64,000 bases of DNA from Latrodectus hesperus. Taxonomy: Eukaryota; Arthropoda; Arachnida; Araneae; Theridiidae. How positions within the stretch are numbered: position 1 is the stretch's first letter; each line of letters begins with the position of its first letter. Of the stretch, positions 16,995 to 29,380 are shown piece by piece. The notes beneath the pieces are model-generated. The model saw nothing but the letters and a program-made list of their open reading frames with translations. It was not told the origin of the DNA and made no database searches. The position numbers were made by a program, and so were the translations under genes. Location of the stretch: assembly GCA_037975125.1 (NCBI GenBank), contig CM075862.1, forward strand, positions 66,010,078-66,074,077, written 5' to 3'.

Positions 16995-17039
16995 CGGTCA
17001 CCCTTGGCGACTTTTTGAAATTTTCGCCAAGGATGACCG
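16995..17039. repeat. Hairpin, 16-bp arms
   Basis: CGGTCACCCTTGGCGA (16995-17010) pairs with TCGCCAAGGATGACCG (17024-17039) with a single mismatch, around a 13-nt loop. It is GC-rich against an AT-rich background. Confidence 0.8.
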
Positions 17040-17243
17040 TGCGGTAAATTTTTACCCCCAAAACAAACGTAATTGTAATGTTACTCCATTAAATTATGTT
17101 TTTAATTTTAACGGTAAAATATATTAATAAATACTTTTATTTCGAATTACACTAATTTATTCATACAAAAATGGACTGATCAAATTATATATATGTATAT
17201 ATCCGTTTATAAAATTTTTTATGACAAAATAATTTTATGAACG

Positions 17244-17246
<3 letters not shown>

Positions 17247-17308
<62 letters not shown>
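17247..17308. repeat. (TA)n microsatellite abutting a mariner
   Basis: A TA array of about 62 bp running directly into the left terminal repeat of the mariner at 17309. Mariners insert at TA, so either the element landed in the array or the array grew at the junction. Confidence 0.95.
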
Positions 17309-17309
<1 letters not shown>

Positions 17310-18576
17310 GAGGGTCACTCTGAAATTTTTGAGATACAACTAGGTTTTTAAAGTTATACTTACAAAATTTTAGGTGTGTTCAAAGTCTCCTCCAGCATCA
17401 ATGCACTTTTGTAGATGAATTTTCCACAGATTAAATGCCTCAAGCCATTCATTTCTTCGAATAGATGAAAAAATGCATTTATAGCCACATCAATCTCTTC
17501 TTTTGAATGAAAACGACGTCCACGTAAGTTCTTTTTAGATTAAAGAATAACCAGAAGTCACACATAGCTAGATTAGGTGAATACGGCGGATGTTCGATCA
17601 CTTTAACTTATTTTTGTTTAAGAAACTCAACTCTCTACTCTGTTAATTCGGCTGTATGTGAAGATGCATTGTCATGGTGAAGCATTAGTTCCCTAACATT
17701 CAGTTCTTGTATAATTTCTGAAAGACATTTAGTGAAATACCAGTTGGCTGTTACTTTTTTCTGTCCTTCCAACTTGATGGTTTTGACCAATCCACTACTT
17801 CTGAAGAAAACGGCATACATCACTTTTTTCAGTGCGCGTTGTTTTTCACCATTGTCGGCGTGGGATCATCTTCAAAGACCCATACTTTGCTTTCTTGACG
17901 TGTTGGAACGTCAAAAACGGTATGTACATTTCATCACTTGTTACAATTTTAGAAATGATGCGGTGGCCACCATCATTCAGCATATTAAGAGTTTCTTTAC
18001 TGATTCTGACACGCTCCTCTTTTTTGATGCTCAGTTAGATTATGGGGAACCCAACGGCAAACTACTTTTGTCATATGTAATTCTTAATGTATGATTTTGT
18101 GTATGGCTGCGGATCCAATGTTAAGTTCCTTCTGTATCATTTGATAGGTACAGCGATTATCATCCATTAACATTTTTCGTATGTCAGACACATTATCCGG
18201 GATTACTGCCGACGGCGGCTTTCCTGTGTGTTCTTCATCCTGAAGACAATTGCGACCTCTTCTAAATTCTCTAAACCATCTGAATACAGTAGCACGAGCT
18301 GGAGATTCATCACCCAATGCTAATTGCAACCGTTGAACGTATTCTTCTTGATTTAACCCTACTTTGAAATCGTATAAAATCATAGCGCGAAAATTTTCTC
18401 GCGTCAACTCCATTTTCTCTTCTGTTTAAAATTTATTCCACGCTAAACAAGTTGAAGTAAGTCAGTAAAAAATCGTCTTCTGTGTTAAAATGCTTTGTAC
18501 TTTGAAATTAAACCGTTACTTTTATTTTGTAAATTCTACGTCTGCGCGTATCTCAAAACTTTCAGTGTAACCCTCG
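17309..18576 (-). mobile_element. Mariner element, near full length, with TIRs and TA duplication
   Basis: The left end CGAGGGTCACTCTGAAATTT and the reverse complement of the right end, CGAGGGTTACACTGAAAGTT, match for about 28 bp with a few differences. TA lies outside both ends (17307-17308, 18577-18578). The length of 1268 bp is that of a complete mariner. The transposase on the minus strand is broken by frameshifts and stops. Confidence 0.93.
17500..18413 (-). pseudogene. Broken mariner transposase (DD34D)
   Basis: Reading starts at 18413 with MELTRENFRAMILYDFKVGL, followed by helix-turn-helix DNA-binding domains (ATVFRWFREFRRGR, then a region ending in NIGSAAIHKIIH). After frameshifts, the catalytic domain shows all three expected sites: TSDEMYI (first Asp) near 17940, LMLHHDNASSHTAELTE (second Asp) at about 17690-17640, and YSPNLAMCDFWLF (third Asp) near 17560. 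Mariner transposases are DD34D cut-and-paste enzymes that act at TA sites. At least two frameshifts and several stops make this copy inactive. Its catalytic residues are readable, so it is of moderate age. Confidence 0.88.
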
Positions 18577-18578
18577 TA

Positions 18579-19444
18579 TAATACCTTGGCTGTTGATTTA
18601 TTTCTGGTTTAGACTTTTGTAAAATTATCATTGGAATTTTTTTAAAATTCCGTTCTTTTATTACAATATTATTTTTGTTTATTTTAGCGGTAAATATATT
18701 CGATGGTTTTAATAATAACGCTTAAGCCATTATATCAAAAAATATATGTAATATAAATTTTTTTTAATTAATTGAATTTATATAAAGTTCTCTTCGAATT
18801 TTTACCATAACATATTCATACTTCAACAGAATCTTTTTTCCCGGTTGAATATTTTCATGGTATGTAATTCAAACTTTCTATTACCAACTTTCTTAACGCA
18901 AACCGTTATTTTAATTATAATTAAAGAAATATGTATAAGCGGATAGTCATTTAAATAACTGGGTTTTCACTTTGAAGAGGGCTGTATAATTAATGCGCAA
19001 TGGCTATTCAATTAAAATGAGGTATTTGATTTTCGATTATTTTTTTTAATACTTGGAATTTATAATATTTTTTATATCTGTAAAATGGAAAGATAATAGA
19101 AATTTTATGATTCATAGCTCAGCAGACAGCTCAAAATATTAGTTTTTTTAATACCTCTCACAATTTTTTTTCCCAAGATTTTTTCTTAAACAGAAATCCG
19201 TATTTCTGTGTTCAATATCTGGAAGTGGGCTACTTAACCGTTGAAGACAGTTTTATAGGTCCTTTTCACAACCGCCACGTTTTGGTATTTTATTGATAAT
19301 ATCGATCTTTAGTAAATATTCTATCGATGTAGATTTTTGGAATTTTTCCGAATTTCTCTTTTAGCAATTCGTTATTTTGACTCACAACTTCTGAAAATAA
19401 TTTCTGAAGATTTTGATTTGTTTGTCGTTTAACGATGATTTTTT
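18579..19444. other. AT-rich spacer
   Basis: Nothing recognised. Confidence 0.6.
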
Positions 19445-19575
19445 GCTCACGAAGGCTTAGACCGGAATGTAAAATTCAAAAGTGAATTTCGAAGTACTAC
19501 AAATATCAATGCCCAAGGTGGGATTCGAACTCTCTTCGTGTTTAATCGAAGGCTATTTGGTGCCACCTCGCTTAC
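19445..19575 (-). mobile_element. Degenerate tRNA-derived SINE, family B, minus strand
   Basis: On the plus strand, CAATGCCCAAGGTGGGATTC then GAACTC and TTTTTTGCTCACGAAGGCTTAG mirror, with many changes, the family B copies at 4037-4221 and 22040-22235. The tRNA-like head is mutated and partly lost. Confidence 0.6.
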
Positions 19576-19877
19576 TTTTCTAAAAAGATGTATGCAGTGA
19601 ACATTCAGATATGTAGGATGATATTTTGTTTTAGGGGCCCGCTAACGAAATTTTCTTATATTTAATATAGACAGTAGACATGGAGGAGATTGATATAATG
19701 TGTGAAATAGTATGAAGTTGAAAAGAATAATGATAAATTTATAATAAATTTGTTATTTGAATTTTACTGAATCTTTCTATATTCAAGATAAAGAAATTGA
19801 TTTTTTTCATTAAATATGGTCTTTAAAATCTGCTTATTTTTCACCGATTATTTTACTATGAAAAATTATGTATTACA

Positions 19878-19882
19878 ATATA

Positions 19883-19971
<89 letters not shown>

Positions 19972-19984
19972 GTGTATGTGTATG
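19878..19984. repeat. (TA)n passing into (TG/TATG)n
   Basis: About 80 bp of TA followed by TGTATGTATGTGTGTATGTG, a compound microsatellite. Confidence 0.97.
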
Positions 19985-20129
19985 ATATTGCATGAAATTC
20001 AGTTTCAATGCATTGGTTGGTTTATTAGGCCTCTGTGTCTTGGTAATTTACAGTATTTTTAACATTGTGCAGCTCAATCCCGAACTCCATTATGAAGCAT
20101 TTGAACATCCGTTTTTCTGTTGTTCTTTT

Positions 20130-20320
20130 CTTTTTTTTATGGACTGAGCTGTATTTGCGAAGCACGAAACCTAGAAAACTCCCTAGCACTCACCCAGACA
20201 GTCTTACGTGCAGAAAATCTAAGTTCTAGATTCCATTGTTGAACAGTTATATGCATCAAACCTGGGACCTTCCATTCTAAACGTCATTTTATAACCAAGT
20301 CCCGGTGAGCTCAAGTAATA
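20130..20320 (-). mobile_element. tRNA-derived SINE-like element, minus strand
   Basis: On the minus strand the element runs from TGAGCTCACCGGGACTTGGT, through a mutated B-box region (AGGTTTGATGC), into a body ending GAGCTGTATTTGCG near 20150 on the plus strand. It is GC-richer than its surroundings. The family differs from the A and B copies. Degenerate. Confidence 0.5.
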
Positions 20321-21125
20321 TTGTTAACATAAGTGTAACATAACCAATGACTAAAAACTGTTATAAATTAATAAATTCCAGTCATTCACAAAACAAATAA
20401 ATTGACACTGTGCCAATAATCTTTTCTTTAGCTGTCATGAGATTCTCAACAAAATTTGAACCAAAAGTAATTAAAAAAATTTGTTTAGTGCTATGGCCTT
20501 TCTGTTCAACTGTTTGAGCTCGAACCTTACCTTGGTGTTGAATCTTTCTTTTTGTTGGTCAGAAACCATTTTAATCTGTAAGTTAATGTCTAATTAGTCA
20601 TTTGCAAAAAATTGTCCTTTGAGCTACAATCGAAACCTTAAACAAAAAATTGACGTAAGTCTACCAACAGTCTATGTGCGTATGAGTGTATCGTAATATT
20701 TTTCATTTATAATCATTTATCAACATATTTTTAGCTGTTAAAGTAGTTGACTTTAATGCATGAATTAAAAAAAATTGTTTAAAATGATCTACTTAGGTTA
20801 CGAGAGTTTCTGTTTATATTTCTGGCCTTGCCAACAGTAAGTGTTGCTAGGTGATCACTAAAGTTTCTAAATATGATCTCATAGTTTGATATCCTTAAAT
20901 ATAATTTCATTAAAACGTTTTGCAATTTTTGAATCGTTTTTTTGGTTTGCTCTAAATTGAAAAATTCATCTCAAGCAAATAATGAAATTGACTGCTGAAC
21001 GCTTTCGTGTTATGTTTTCATAATTTTCAACGCAAATTATCCTTACATGAGTTTTAACAAAATTACATTATACAAACATTATTCTACAGCATTATAAAAC
21101 AATTAGTAAAACGAATAAAATCTTT
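20321..21125. other. AT-rich spacer with a possible SINE scrap
   Basis: At about 20495-20570 the text GTTTGAGCTCGAACCTTACC recalls a tRNA B-box region. Otherwise nothing recognised. Confidence 0.4.
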
Positions 21126-21990
21126 GTCGACAGTCACTTCAAGCTCAATTCCGTGAAGGCTATTCAATATCTGTTTTTGTGCAAGAAAACATCGATGCTG
21201 TACGTGGAGTGATAAAATAGGATACTCCTATGAAATATGAGGTATTTATGGGAATTAGTATGATAAGTATCAATAAGATTATGCGAACATTTGGTATTAA
21301 AAATATTTCGTTTTGGTTTCCACATAAATTGATAAACGTTCAAAAGTAGATTCTTGCCAATTGGTGTAAACAAATGTTGAAAAAATACGTTTAATAGTCC
21401 TTAAAGATATAGTATAATTTCTACATTAGAGATAAATCTTGGATCTATGTAAATAAGTCTAGAACAAAACAAAATCCTTCTGTTTGGTTTCACTAAGATG
21501 TTTGGGTTCAGTAAAATGAGAAAATGCCAAGAAAAGTTGCTTGCGAGAAGGGCACATTGAAACAAGTGGGTGCGTATTTCCACCGCATTATTACTCATTT
21601 TGCAATAGTCACAACGACACAATGTTTAATTCTATACACGAGACTGTTCTTTAACCAGAAATCATCGGAGAAGTTTGAAAAAAGCAGAAGAGGCGAATTG
21701 ATTCTTCATGGCAATGCGAGATCCCATACATTGATTCAAACAAAGCATGTTTTGATCATATAAAAACATCGAATTGTTTGTGATGGGCGATCCACCGTAC
21801 AGACTTAATCTTGCATATTTTGCCCAATTGCGCCGATATAATTTTGCTTATTTTTATTTCAGCGTATCAAACAATTTAGATTGTTAATGATTTTCAACGT
21901 TCAAAAGAAGCTGTTGTTGCACCGGCATGCTTCCCTGCGTTGAGGTACCAGTTTGATAGAAGCATCCGGCTGGAGACATGCGCGAATTCG
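21126..21990 (+). pseudogene. Ancient mariner transposase remnant, plus strand
   Basis: In shifting plus-strand frames one reads ENIDAVRGVIK (near 21190), GISMISINKIMRTFGIKNIS, WCKQMLKKYV, RDKSWIYVN (region of the first catalytic Asp, near 21430), GELILHGNARSHT near 21690 and a corrupted PPYRLNLA stretch near 21790. These match, in order, the landmarks of mariner transposases. The second catalytic Asp, expected in the HDNA motif, is Gly here. Many stops and shifts are present and no terminal repeats are recognisable, so this is the oldest mariner in the window. Confidence 0.72.
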
Positions 21991-22039
21991 AAGCAAGGAT
22001 CAGAAGACCCCTAATACTTGACCTACCACCCCCAGAAGA

Positions 22040-22235
22040 ATAAGCCGAGCTGGCAGCCGAATGGTTAGCGCTCTTGCCTCCGGTTCAACAGTTCGTGGGT
22101 TCGAATCCGACCATGGGCATGGATGTTTGTAGTGGTTCGGTATCCACTTTAAACCGTAGCTCCCGGTCTAATAAGCCCTCGTGGCAAAAAATGACCGTTG
22201 AGCGACAAACACACCAAACCAGAAGAGTAATTTCA
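22040..22235 (+). mobile_element. tRNA-derived SINE, family B, plus strand
   Basis: Starts GCCGAGCTGGCAGCCGAATG, has a B box GGTTCGAATCC, then CATGGGCATGGATGTTTGTA, and ends near CAAACACACCAAACCAG. It is a close copy of 4037-4221 in the opposite orientation. The B box is intact, so the Pol III promoter may be preserved. Confidence 0.87.
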
Positions 22236-22249
22236 CTTGGATGTCATTG

Positions 22250-22375
22250 TGACCAGACCCGGTTTTAACATGCCTTTAGCTAAACAACGGATCTCCCCTT
22301 AGGCGGGATTCAAACTCACTACCTTCCCATAATGAGAACGACACCCTAACCAACCAGGCCAACGGGATCTTTCAC
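22250..22375 (-). mobile_element. tRNA-derived SINE-like fragment, minus strand
   Basis: On the minus strand GATCCCGTTGGCCTGGTTGG begins a tRNA-like head with A box TGGCCTGGTTGGTTAGGG and B box GAGTTTGAATCCC. It lies tail to tail with the family B SINE just upstream. The family is otherwise unknown to me. Confidence 0.65.
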
Positions 22376-25300
22376 GCACATTTCGACTACAAATATTTGT
22401 TTTATTTGCATTATTAGCCTAGAAATATGACTAACAATCATCGTAGTGAAAGCAAACACTCTTTTAGCTCACATTTTGTTGATGCAATAAACTCAACAAA
22501 CGTTTCCCATTAAATAAGTAGAAAATATGGGGAGGGACGCTAGCCTTAATGTATCCTACTCTTAACGTATTATTTTTTAAATCTAATATTCAAATGCAGA
22601 TTTTTCTTTTTTTTAATTAGTTGGTTCTGTTAATCCTCAAACGTCTATTTAATTATGTAAATGGCTTTTTTGTAATGTGTATCTTTAGTCTGTGAAATTC
22701 ATCCAACTAATGCATGGATGTCTTGTATCTGTGCTTACTGTGATTGTTTTGACAGAAAAATTCCCATGTCCTCTTTATGCCGGTATTTTTGAGCAACGAC
22801 AGATGGATGTTTCGTTCGTTTTTCTGCATTTATCTCTAGTATTATTTTTCATTTACTTTGAACACTTTGTAAATTATATCCTTTGGAGTGGTGTTCGGGA
22901 GTTTGTCCGGTTTCATCGTGACTGGGAATATACTGTCTACTTATTGTGAGCCCGGTAGCCATTAAAATTATAACAATCGTTGGCCATTATGTTGTTCACC
23001 ACATGGTGTCCAAGTATTTCTGTTCATGTGTGCATTGAAATGAAAGCAAGTAAAAAGATTTAATTCCTCCTATTATAATAATTTTTTGCTCTTTTTAATT
23101 TAATATTTAATGAAAAAGATCTAGATATTGCTTCAAAAGTACATTTTTTGAAAATTCAGTTCTTTGGTTTCTTTGTGATCGCTGAAAAATCAGAATTAAA
23201 TAATTTTGAAATATGCATCCCATATACTAATTCTGTAACCTATATTGTAAATTCTATAAATCTCCAAATGTATAGATTCTATTTGAACAATAAGTGAATG
23301 ATTTGTTAAAAAAATACTATGCACTTTGTTATCTATATTCGCCAAAAAAGATTCCATTTCAATAATTCACATTAATTTTCTTGGCAAATTAGTGGTAATA
23401 TGATAAAGATATAATGAGGTAGTGAACTGTATTGCAAAATCCATGAGTGTCAATGTTTGAAAGTTAAGAATCTGCTTTATATTGTTTAAAGTTCATTTAG
23501 AAATTTTTGATTAAAAAATTGAAAATTTAATTAGTTTAATAATTTAAATGTAACTGATTTTTAAAGTCAAAAAGTGCAAAGTAATAATGTGAACACGTTA
23601 TGTGGCATATAGTTATTCAACCAGATTATTTAAATTATTAACGATGTGTTATATAGAAGACTTTCATCAGGTTCTGAAAAACATTAACATAATCTTCTGA
23701 AGAAAGTACAATTAAGCAATTGTTTCGAAAACGGATTATATAAAAAATGAATTTCTATATCCATACATTTCATATTGAAAACAAGGCTTTGATTTTTATA
23801 ACTTTACATAGTATAAAATTTTGTTTTAGTAAACTTAAATATCAGTTGTAAGATATTGCTTAAAAATGTACATACAGTTATGTTTTAAAAATAAATGGAT
23901 ATTTTATAATATTCATTGAAAGCTATCAATCATTAAGAACCATTGAGTGCTATGCATAGTTACAAAAAGTTATTGTGGATAAATATCTGCTATCGATTGA
24001 ATAAACTTTGCATTCTGTTTCACAGCCAAATTTTCGCCTGCTGTTCAATTGAAAAGAGATGTTTGAAATAGGAAAAATAAATTATCTGGATGTTTATCTT
24101 TTCCTTAATTAAAACTTTGGTTTTGCTTCAATTCAGAATTTATAATTAATTTTTTCGTAATTAATGCCGAATTAAATTAAAATAGCGCAATTAATTCAGC
24201 GTAAAGTTGCCTATATCACCATGTGATGATTCAAGCAATGTAACACCATTCGCACACGACTCAGAACTTATAAAATTGTCTTCCGCTTTTGAAATTTACT
24301 AATTCCAGTTAAGCATGTTCTCTTGTAGCAGAAAAAATTGTACGCCGTCTAATACCCAATTCTTCTTGTAATCCCTTAGGGTAATTTTTTTATAGAAAAA
24401 ATGATTTTCTCGAAATCTGAGTAAGCATTTTCTACTGGAAGTCAATGCCCTGAAAGTTGGCGCGTGATTCCGTTGGCTTGTCCTGCTAGTCCCATGTAAT
24501 TTCCTATTAATCACATTAATGCTACATTGTTGCTTAGATTGAATATGTATAATATTTTGTACTTATAATAATACAAATTGTTCATTATTGGAATTATAAA
24601 AATAACAGTAGAATCATTTGTGGTCACCTTACATAAAGCAGAAATTTGAATATTTATTCATTTTATTTTCCATTTAAATAAACTATAGTATTTTTAGAGA
24701 TTCAAATTTTTGATTCCTACTTTTAGTTTTTTTTGTTAAGACTATTCCAATAATGAAATAGTTTCAATTTAATAAATTATCTTTAAGCAATTTATTATGT
24801 AAAAGAATTATTATTGAAACTTAATTTTTTATTTTAAAACTTAGATATTTTTTCATTATCGGAGAATATTTTATATACTTAAAACGCAAACTTGCTTTTC
24901 AAATTCAGAATTTTCAACAGTAATAGTAATATTCTTGAAATAAAATTAAGTAATTTAATTTAATAAGGGATTTTTAAAGACAATATATATATAATTTTAA
25001 AACATAAATTATTCCTTGCTTTTATTTTTGTTATCTTCTCCATGGAAAAATAATATACTAATGGAACAAAATATTTGGATAAAAACCTTTGCAAATAATA
25101 TTTTTATTAAGTTCTATTTATAAAGCAGTGAAAAAGAGTAAAACCTTTTATTTTGAATTAAATGAGACACATTTTTTGTTTACTTGTGTATTTATCATCG
25201 TGTTAAATATCTTCCAAGTTCACCCATCCATTCATTGTTGCGCGTTTATTTGCAAGATTACAAATGCTGTATTTTTGTTAGTAAATACATGTGCATTTTT

Positions 25301-26241
25301 CTAAAATCATTTTCAATATTTATAGTCTAGTTTTCAAAAACAAATCAAACTATACGCAAAATTAAATTAAATAGACGAATAAATTAAAAACCTATGTAAT
25401 TAATTACCAAGTGTCATAATTGTAATAAAAACCAAAATTTAAAAATATTTAAATTTATTCAGTAAAAATTTATGATCTATTTAATTTAAATATACGAAAA
25501 AAGTACATCTAAGTACAATTTAAGAAAAAATGGATTTAATGACTGTATTTACATAAATTGTTTTACAGAATACGAACACCTGTTAATGTCCATGAACATC
25601 TGTAATATTGCCGAATTATTAAGGTAAGTCACTTGGATATTTGCACTAATTGTTTTAATTGTGCAGAGTAAGTTATTTACTTTTGTATAAATTGATACAA
25701 GCACTATTGAGATGATGGAATATATTTGAAAAATTAATTTTTATAAATATTTTAAGGTATAAAGTCGATGTTTTTCTAAATTTTGTTGAAAATTTGAGAG
25801 TTAATTCTAATTTTTAGAATACTGATGAACTGCTTATAGATTTTCATACATTCTTATAACATATTTTATTTATTTGTAAAATTGATAATTCTTTAAAAAA
25901 GAATTTCTAATTTACAATTTTTATGCTTTCGGTCCTAACGTTTTATTTTTCTTTCAAGAGATTGTATTTAAAAATTTCACAAAACATTCCTTAAAAAAGT
26001 TTTTTACCCAAATTGCAAAAGACCTATTGATTGTGGCAGGATAGGGTAATTTTAGATGTTAAACTGATGCTCTTTCTATCAAAATTGCAAGGAATTTCTT
26101 CTAATCTATGAGTCCTCTTTAAATTGGGTCTTCTTTGTTGAATTTATTTTTCGTAAGAATTTAAAATGATGACGAATGAAGGAATTTATAGTGTTTTGTT
26201 TATTAAGAAGTACAACATCAATAAGAAATTTGTTTCATGAC
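22376..26241. other. AT-rich region with no recognisable gene
   Basis: About 3.9 kb. Open frames at 22692-22949 (85 aa, hydrophobic) and 24299-24514 (71 aa, minus, basic) have no recognisable family and no supporting context. No transposon ends seen. Confidence 0.6.
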
Positions 26242-26270
26242 TTAACGGAATACAACATGTATTCCGTTAA
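26242..26270. repeat. Perfect 12-bp hairpin
   Basis: TTAACGGAATAC (26242-26253) and GTATTCCGTTAA (26259-26270) are exact reverse complements around the 5-nt loop AACAT. A rho-independent-type terminator reading is not appropriate here, because this is eukaryotic DNA. Confidence 0.85.
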
Positions 26271-26673
26271 TGTTAAAATATTATGTGTTCAACAATTCTC
26301 CCATCAATCTGAGCTTAAAAATATAAATAATATTAACTGCACAAGTATTTGAAATATTTTTCCTTTTAGTTTATTACAGCATGGACAGCTTCTGTAGTAG
26401 GATTGTTATTCATATTACAATAATTCGCATGTTATTATTGCAAATTAATTTAGTTTATTAAAATGTATAATACATTTTCCTGTAATAAAATTCGAGAAAA
26501 TTAAGCAATGTAACTAGGCATCTTTAAAATTATGAAATTAGTATGAAAATTTGATATTATTAAAATAATTATTGTGAAAATTAAAAATAATTACTATGAA
26601 CATTTGCAGCTGTTAAAAATATCGCATTACAAAATGGAAGGCTTGTTTCATTCATAAGTTTATGTTCTCTGTA

Positions 26674-27715
26674 CCAGGGCTGTAACTTTAAAATGCGGAT
26701 TTTTTCAATAAAAATACACAACGATTTAGAAAAAATGGATATATTTTATTCAAAGTATCGGCCCTCGCTTTCTACACATTTTTGCCATCTAGTAGGAAAA
26801 TTATGGATGCCATTCCAAAAGAATGGAACGTCGTTGAGCCATTTTTGGACGTCTTCATAAGAATGGAAGTGCTGCTCGGCAAGTGCGTGTCCCATGGATG
26901 AAAACGGGTGATAATCAGAAGGAGTAAGGTCCGGTGAGTACGGAGGGTGGAGTAATATTTCCCATCCAAATGCTGCCAAAGTGTCCTTGAACGGTTTTGC
27001 TGTGTGATTGGGTGCGTTGTCATGCAGCAAAATCACTTTCTCATGCCTTCGAGGCCATTCTGGTCGTTTCTTGATCAACGCATAATTTAAATTAATCATT
27101 TGTTGTCGGTAGCGATCCGTATTAACGGTTACGTCAGGTTTCAGCAGCTCAAAGTACACAATGCCCTTCTGGTCCTACCACACACAACGGATCTTCTGGA
27201 TCTTTTGCATGGCTTTTAAGCATTTGGAATGCTACACGAGAAACATTTAATTGCTCTGCCAATATTTCTTGAGTTTGTGTGGCGTCCTCATCCAATAACG
27301 CTTGCACTTCGGTGCTCTTCAAACTTTTTCGGTTGATTTTCACGTTCTTTGTCCCTGACATCGAAATCACCACTTCTGAATCGTTTAAGCCACCGTTGGC
27401 AAGTGTCGGCAGATAGAGTATGTACACCGTATGTTTCCACAAGAATTCGATATGCCTCCGCTGATTTATTTCTTCTGATTGAATAAGAAAACCAGCACGT
27501 GCCGCAAATGCTCTTTGTTTGGTTCAAAACTCGACATGTTTACCATCGATACTAACTCTAATATGTTACTAAGTCTTAAACGTTTAAACAAATGTGTCGT
27601 TTTGAAGCTTGCTGTCAGAGCTACAAAATGATATATTGGTTACGATAACAGCATCTATAGGCTTAGTGTGCCATCTACTGGAAACAAATCCGCATTTTAA
27701 AGTTGACAGACCTGG
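26674..27715 (-). mobile_element. Internally deleted mariner with TIRs and TA duplication
   Basis: The left end CCAGGGCTGTAACTTTAAAA and the reverse complement of the right end, CCAGGTCTGTCAACTTTAAA, form terminal repeats of about 30 bp with TA on both sides (26672-26673, 27716-27717). At 1042 bp it is roughly 240 bp shorter than a full mariner. The missing part is the middle of the transposase (see the pseudogene entry). Confidence 0.94.
26746..27527 (-). pseudogene. Mariner transposase lacking its central segment
   Basis: The minus strand encodes a helix-turn-helix N-terminal part (RRNKSAEAYRILVETYGVHT, CQRWLKRFRSGDFDV, then AEQLNVSRVAFQMLKS). It jumps directly to the region just before the second catalytic site, where VYFELLKPDVTVNTDRYRQQ leads to VILLHDNAPNHTAKP and YSPDLTPSDYHPF. 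The stretch that should carry the first catalytic Asp (usually in a GDEKW-type motif) is absent. At the junction, TGG TAG GAC CAG AAG shows a stop where mariners usually have a second Trp. Second and third catalytic Asp are intact with DD34D-type spacing. This copy cannot make active enzyme but could be mobilised in trans if its ends still bind transposase. It resembles the mariner type known from SETMAR-like annotations in arthropod genomes. Confidence 0.9.
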
Positions 27716-27717
27716 TA

Positions 27718-28189
27718 AATTGAACTTAACTGTGATTATTTAAATTCCTTAAATTCAAGGATTAATGTATTTACAATCCGTTGTTTTCGTTTAATTGTTA
27801 TTATGTGATTGATTACTAAGCATGAAAAATAGATAAAAATAAAAACGTGAATGAAAATAAAATATTAAGCAAAACCTACGTTATGTTATATTTTAGAAAA
27901 TTAAGAAGTATTTGTGAATGTTTTCAATAGAAAACTTAAAGCAGCTTTATTCGAAAATGAATTAAAATCTGATTAAATTTAAACTTTTACTTATCAAAAA
28001 GCATTATTTAATAAAATTTTTAAAAGAACTAACTACATGTTTCTAAATTGCTAAATTTAACCTTTGATATCACATTATAGAATTTCTAGATGATCAAGGG
28101 CTCTAAAAGGGATTTTCATACTCACTTTGGGTGAATTGCCTTCCTAGAAAATATTTCATAAATAGAGGGCCGTTTGCAAATGTCGAAAG
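27718..28189. other. AT-rich spacer
   Basis: Nothing recognised. Confidence 0.6.
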
Positions 28190-28480
28190 AGTTTGTTGTT
28201 GCCGTGTACCAGCTAGGCTGATAATATGCGGTGCGCTGCTCCACTTTTCCAACTGAACCATATTTAGGTATGGAGTCCGACTTTCTCAGTACACATATGC
28301 CATAGGTACCCGTTTATAGGGTAGGCAACCATTCAGCACCTCATTCATACAAGGAAAGGACAAAGACAGGATAGATACAGAGAAAGTGCATCCATTCACG
28401 AACCGGGATTCAAACCCAGGACCTACCTATCCGCAGTTAGGCACGCTGACCACTAGACAAGTTGGGCGGCAGTCGAAAGG
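28190..28480 (-). mobile_element. tRNA-derived SINE, family C, minus strand
   Basis: On the minus strand the head reads CTGCCGCCCAACTTGTCTAG, with TAGTGGTCAGCGTGCC as the A-box region and B box GGGTTTGAATCCC. The body is GGTTCGTGAATGGATGCACT followed by about 190 bp. Related in layout to the copies at 44150-44420 and 44840-45040: a tRNA-like head, the text CCCGGTTCG..ATGGATG after the B box, and a body with a stretch equivalent to CCCGTTTATAG. Confidence 0.8.
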
Positions 28481-29317
28481 GTAGAAGCACTGAAATCTCC
28501 AGAGTGACCATTCCAACAGACGTGCATTAAAATAATCATGAAATTAATTTTACTTTCTTCATTCGCTGGGATCGAAATCGAGACTTTTCATTCCAAAAAG
28601 CAGTTTCCTGTAATAACATAGTGAATCTTACTAAATTTAACATTAACGCTGTTAAAGACATTAAAATTTGTAACGGAAACATAAGTATCTATAAGTACCT
28701 GTATAAATAAAATTCTTATTTCCTATTTCGGTGAAATTTTGTTAGAACTTGAATTAAAAGCCACTGATTGGAATGGAATGAAAATAATATCAGTGTTTTT
28801 GTATCTCTATAACTTTAAGTGAATATCCTGTTTCATTAGGAAATTTTGATTACAACTTTAGGAATATATTTAAAGCATAACTAACCCGGGTTTGAACTTA
28901 ACGTAGAATTGTTTTATAGAGTGATTTGGTTCACATTTAAACATTTGAATATTTTGCAATATAAAATTCTGCCTGCAAGAGCTAGCACGTGCATTTATTT
29001 ACCATACTTTTAAAATTGCCATATCTACACAATTGCTGCTAAGGCTAAGAAATATGTTCAAAAATGTACATCACTTTTATTCTGTATCAATAAAAAATCC
29101 AACTTTTCTAATATAAAAAAACAAGGTTCTGTTTTTGAAAAATATAATTTCTATTAACTGAAACAAACATGGACTGTGCTGTCCATCATAATGCACATAG
29201 GAAAACAATTGTAATGCGAGTCAAGTGTACCTAATTCATTGCTTAAAACCTAACTAACTTCCTAATTAAAAATAATTTCCAAACACTCAGTATTTATTAT
29301 ACCTGTATTTTTTACTC
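28481..29317. other. AT-rich spacer
   Basis: Nothing recognised. Confidence 0.6.
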
Positions 29318-29380
29318 TTGGCGCAGCTTGTCCATTTTCGGACCTTGCGCCATAAAACCCAACCAACCAACCAACCTATA
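29318..29380 (-). mobile_element. SINE tail fragment with a GGCGCA hairpin
   Basis: On the minus strand, (GGTT)n leads into TTTTATGGCGCAAGGTCCGA and then GACAAGCTGCGCCAAG. GGCGCA and TGCGCC pair as a stem. I have seen this kind of TGGCGCAA..GCTGCGCCAAG sequence as a common interspersed-repeat tail in spider genomes; that recollection is the basis for the call. Confidence 0.5.

Noticed and set aside
22040..22115. A real tRNA gene on the plus strand
   Set aside because: It is the head of the family B SINE; the same head and body occur at 4037-4221.
26242..26270. Rho-independent terminator
   Set aside because: The stem is AT-rich, there is no following U tract and the DNA is eukaryotic.
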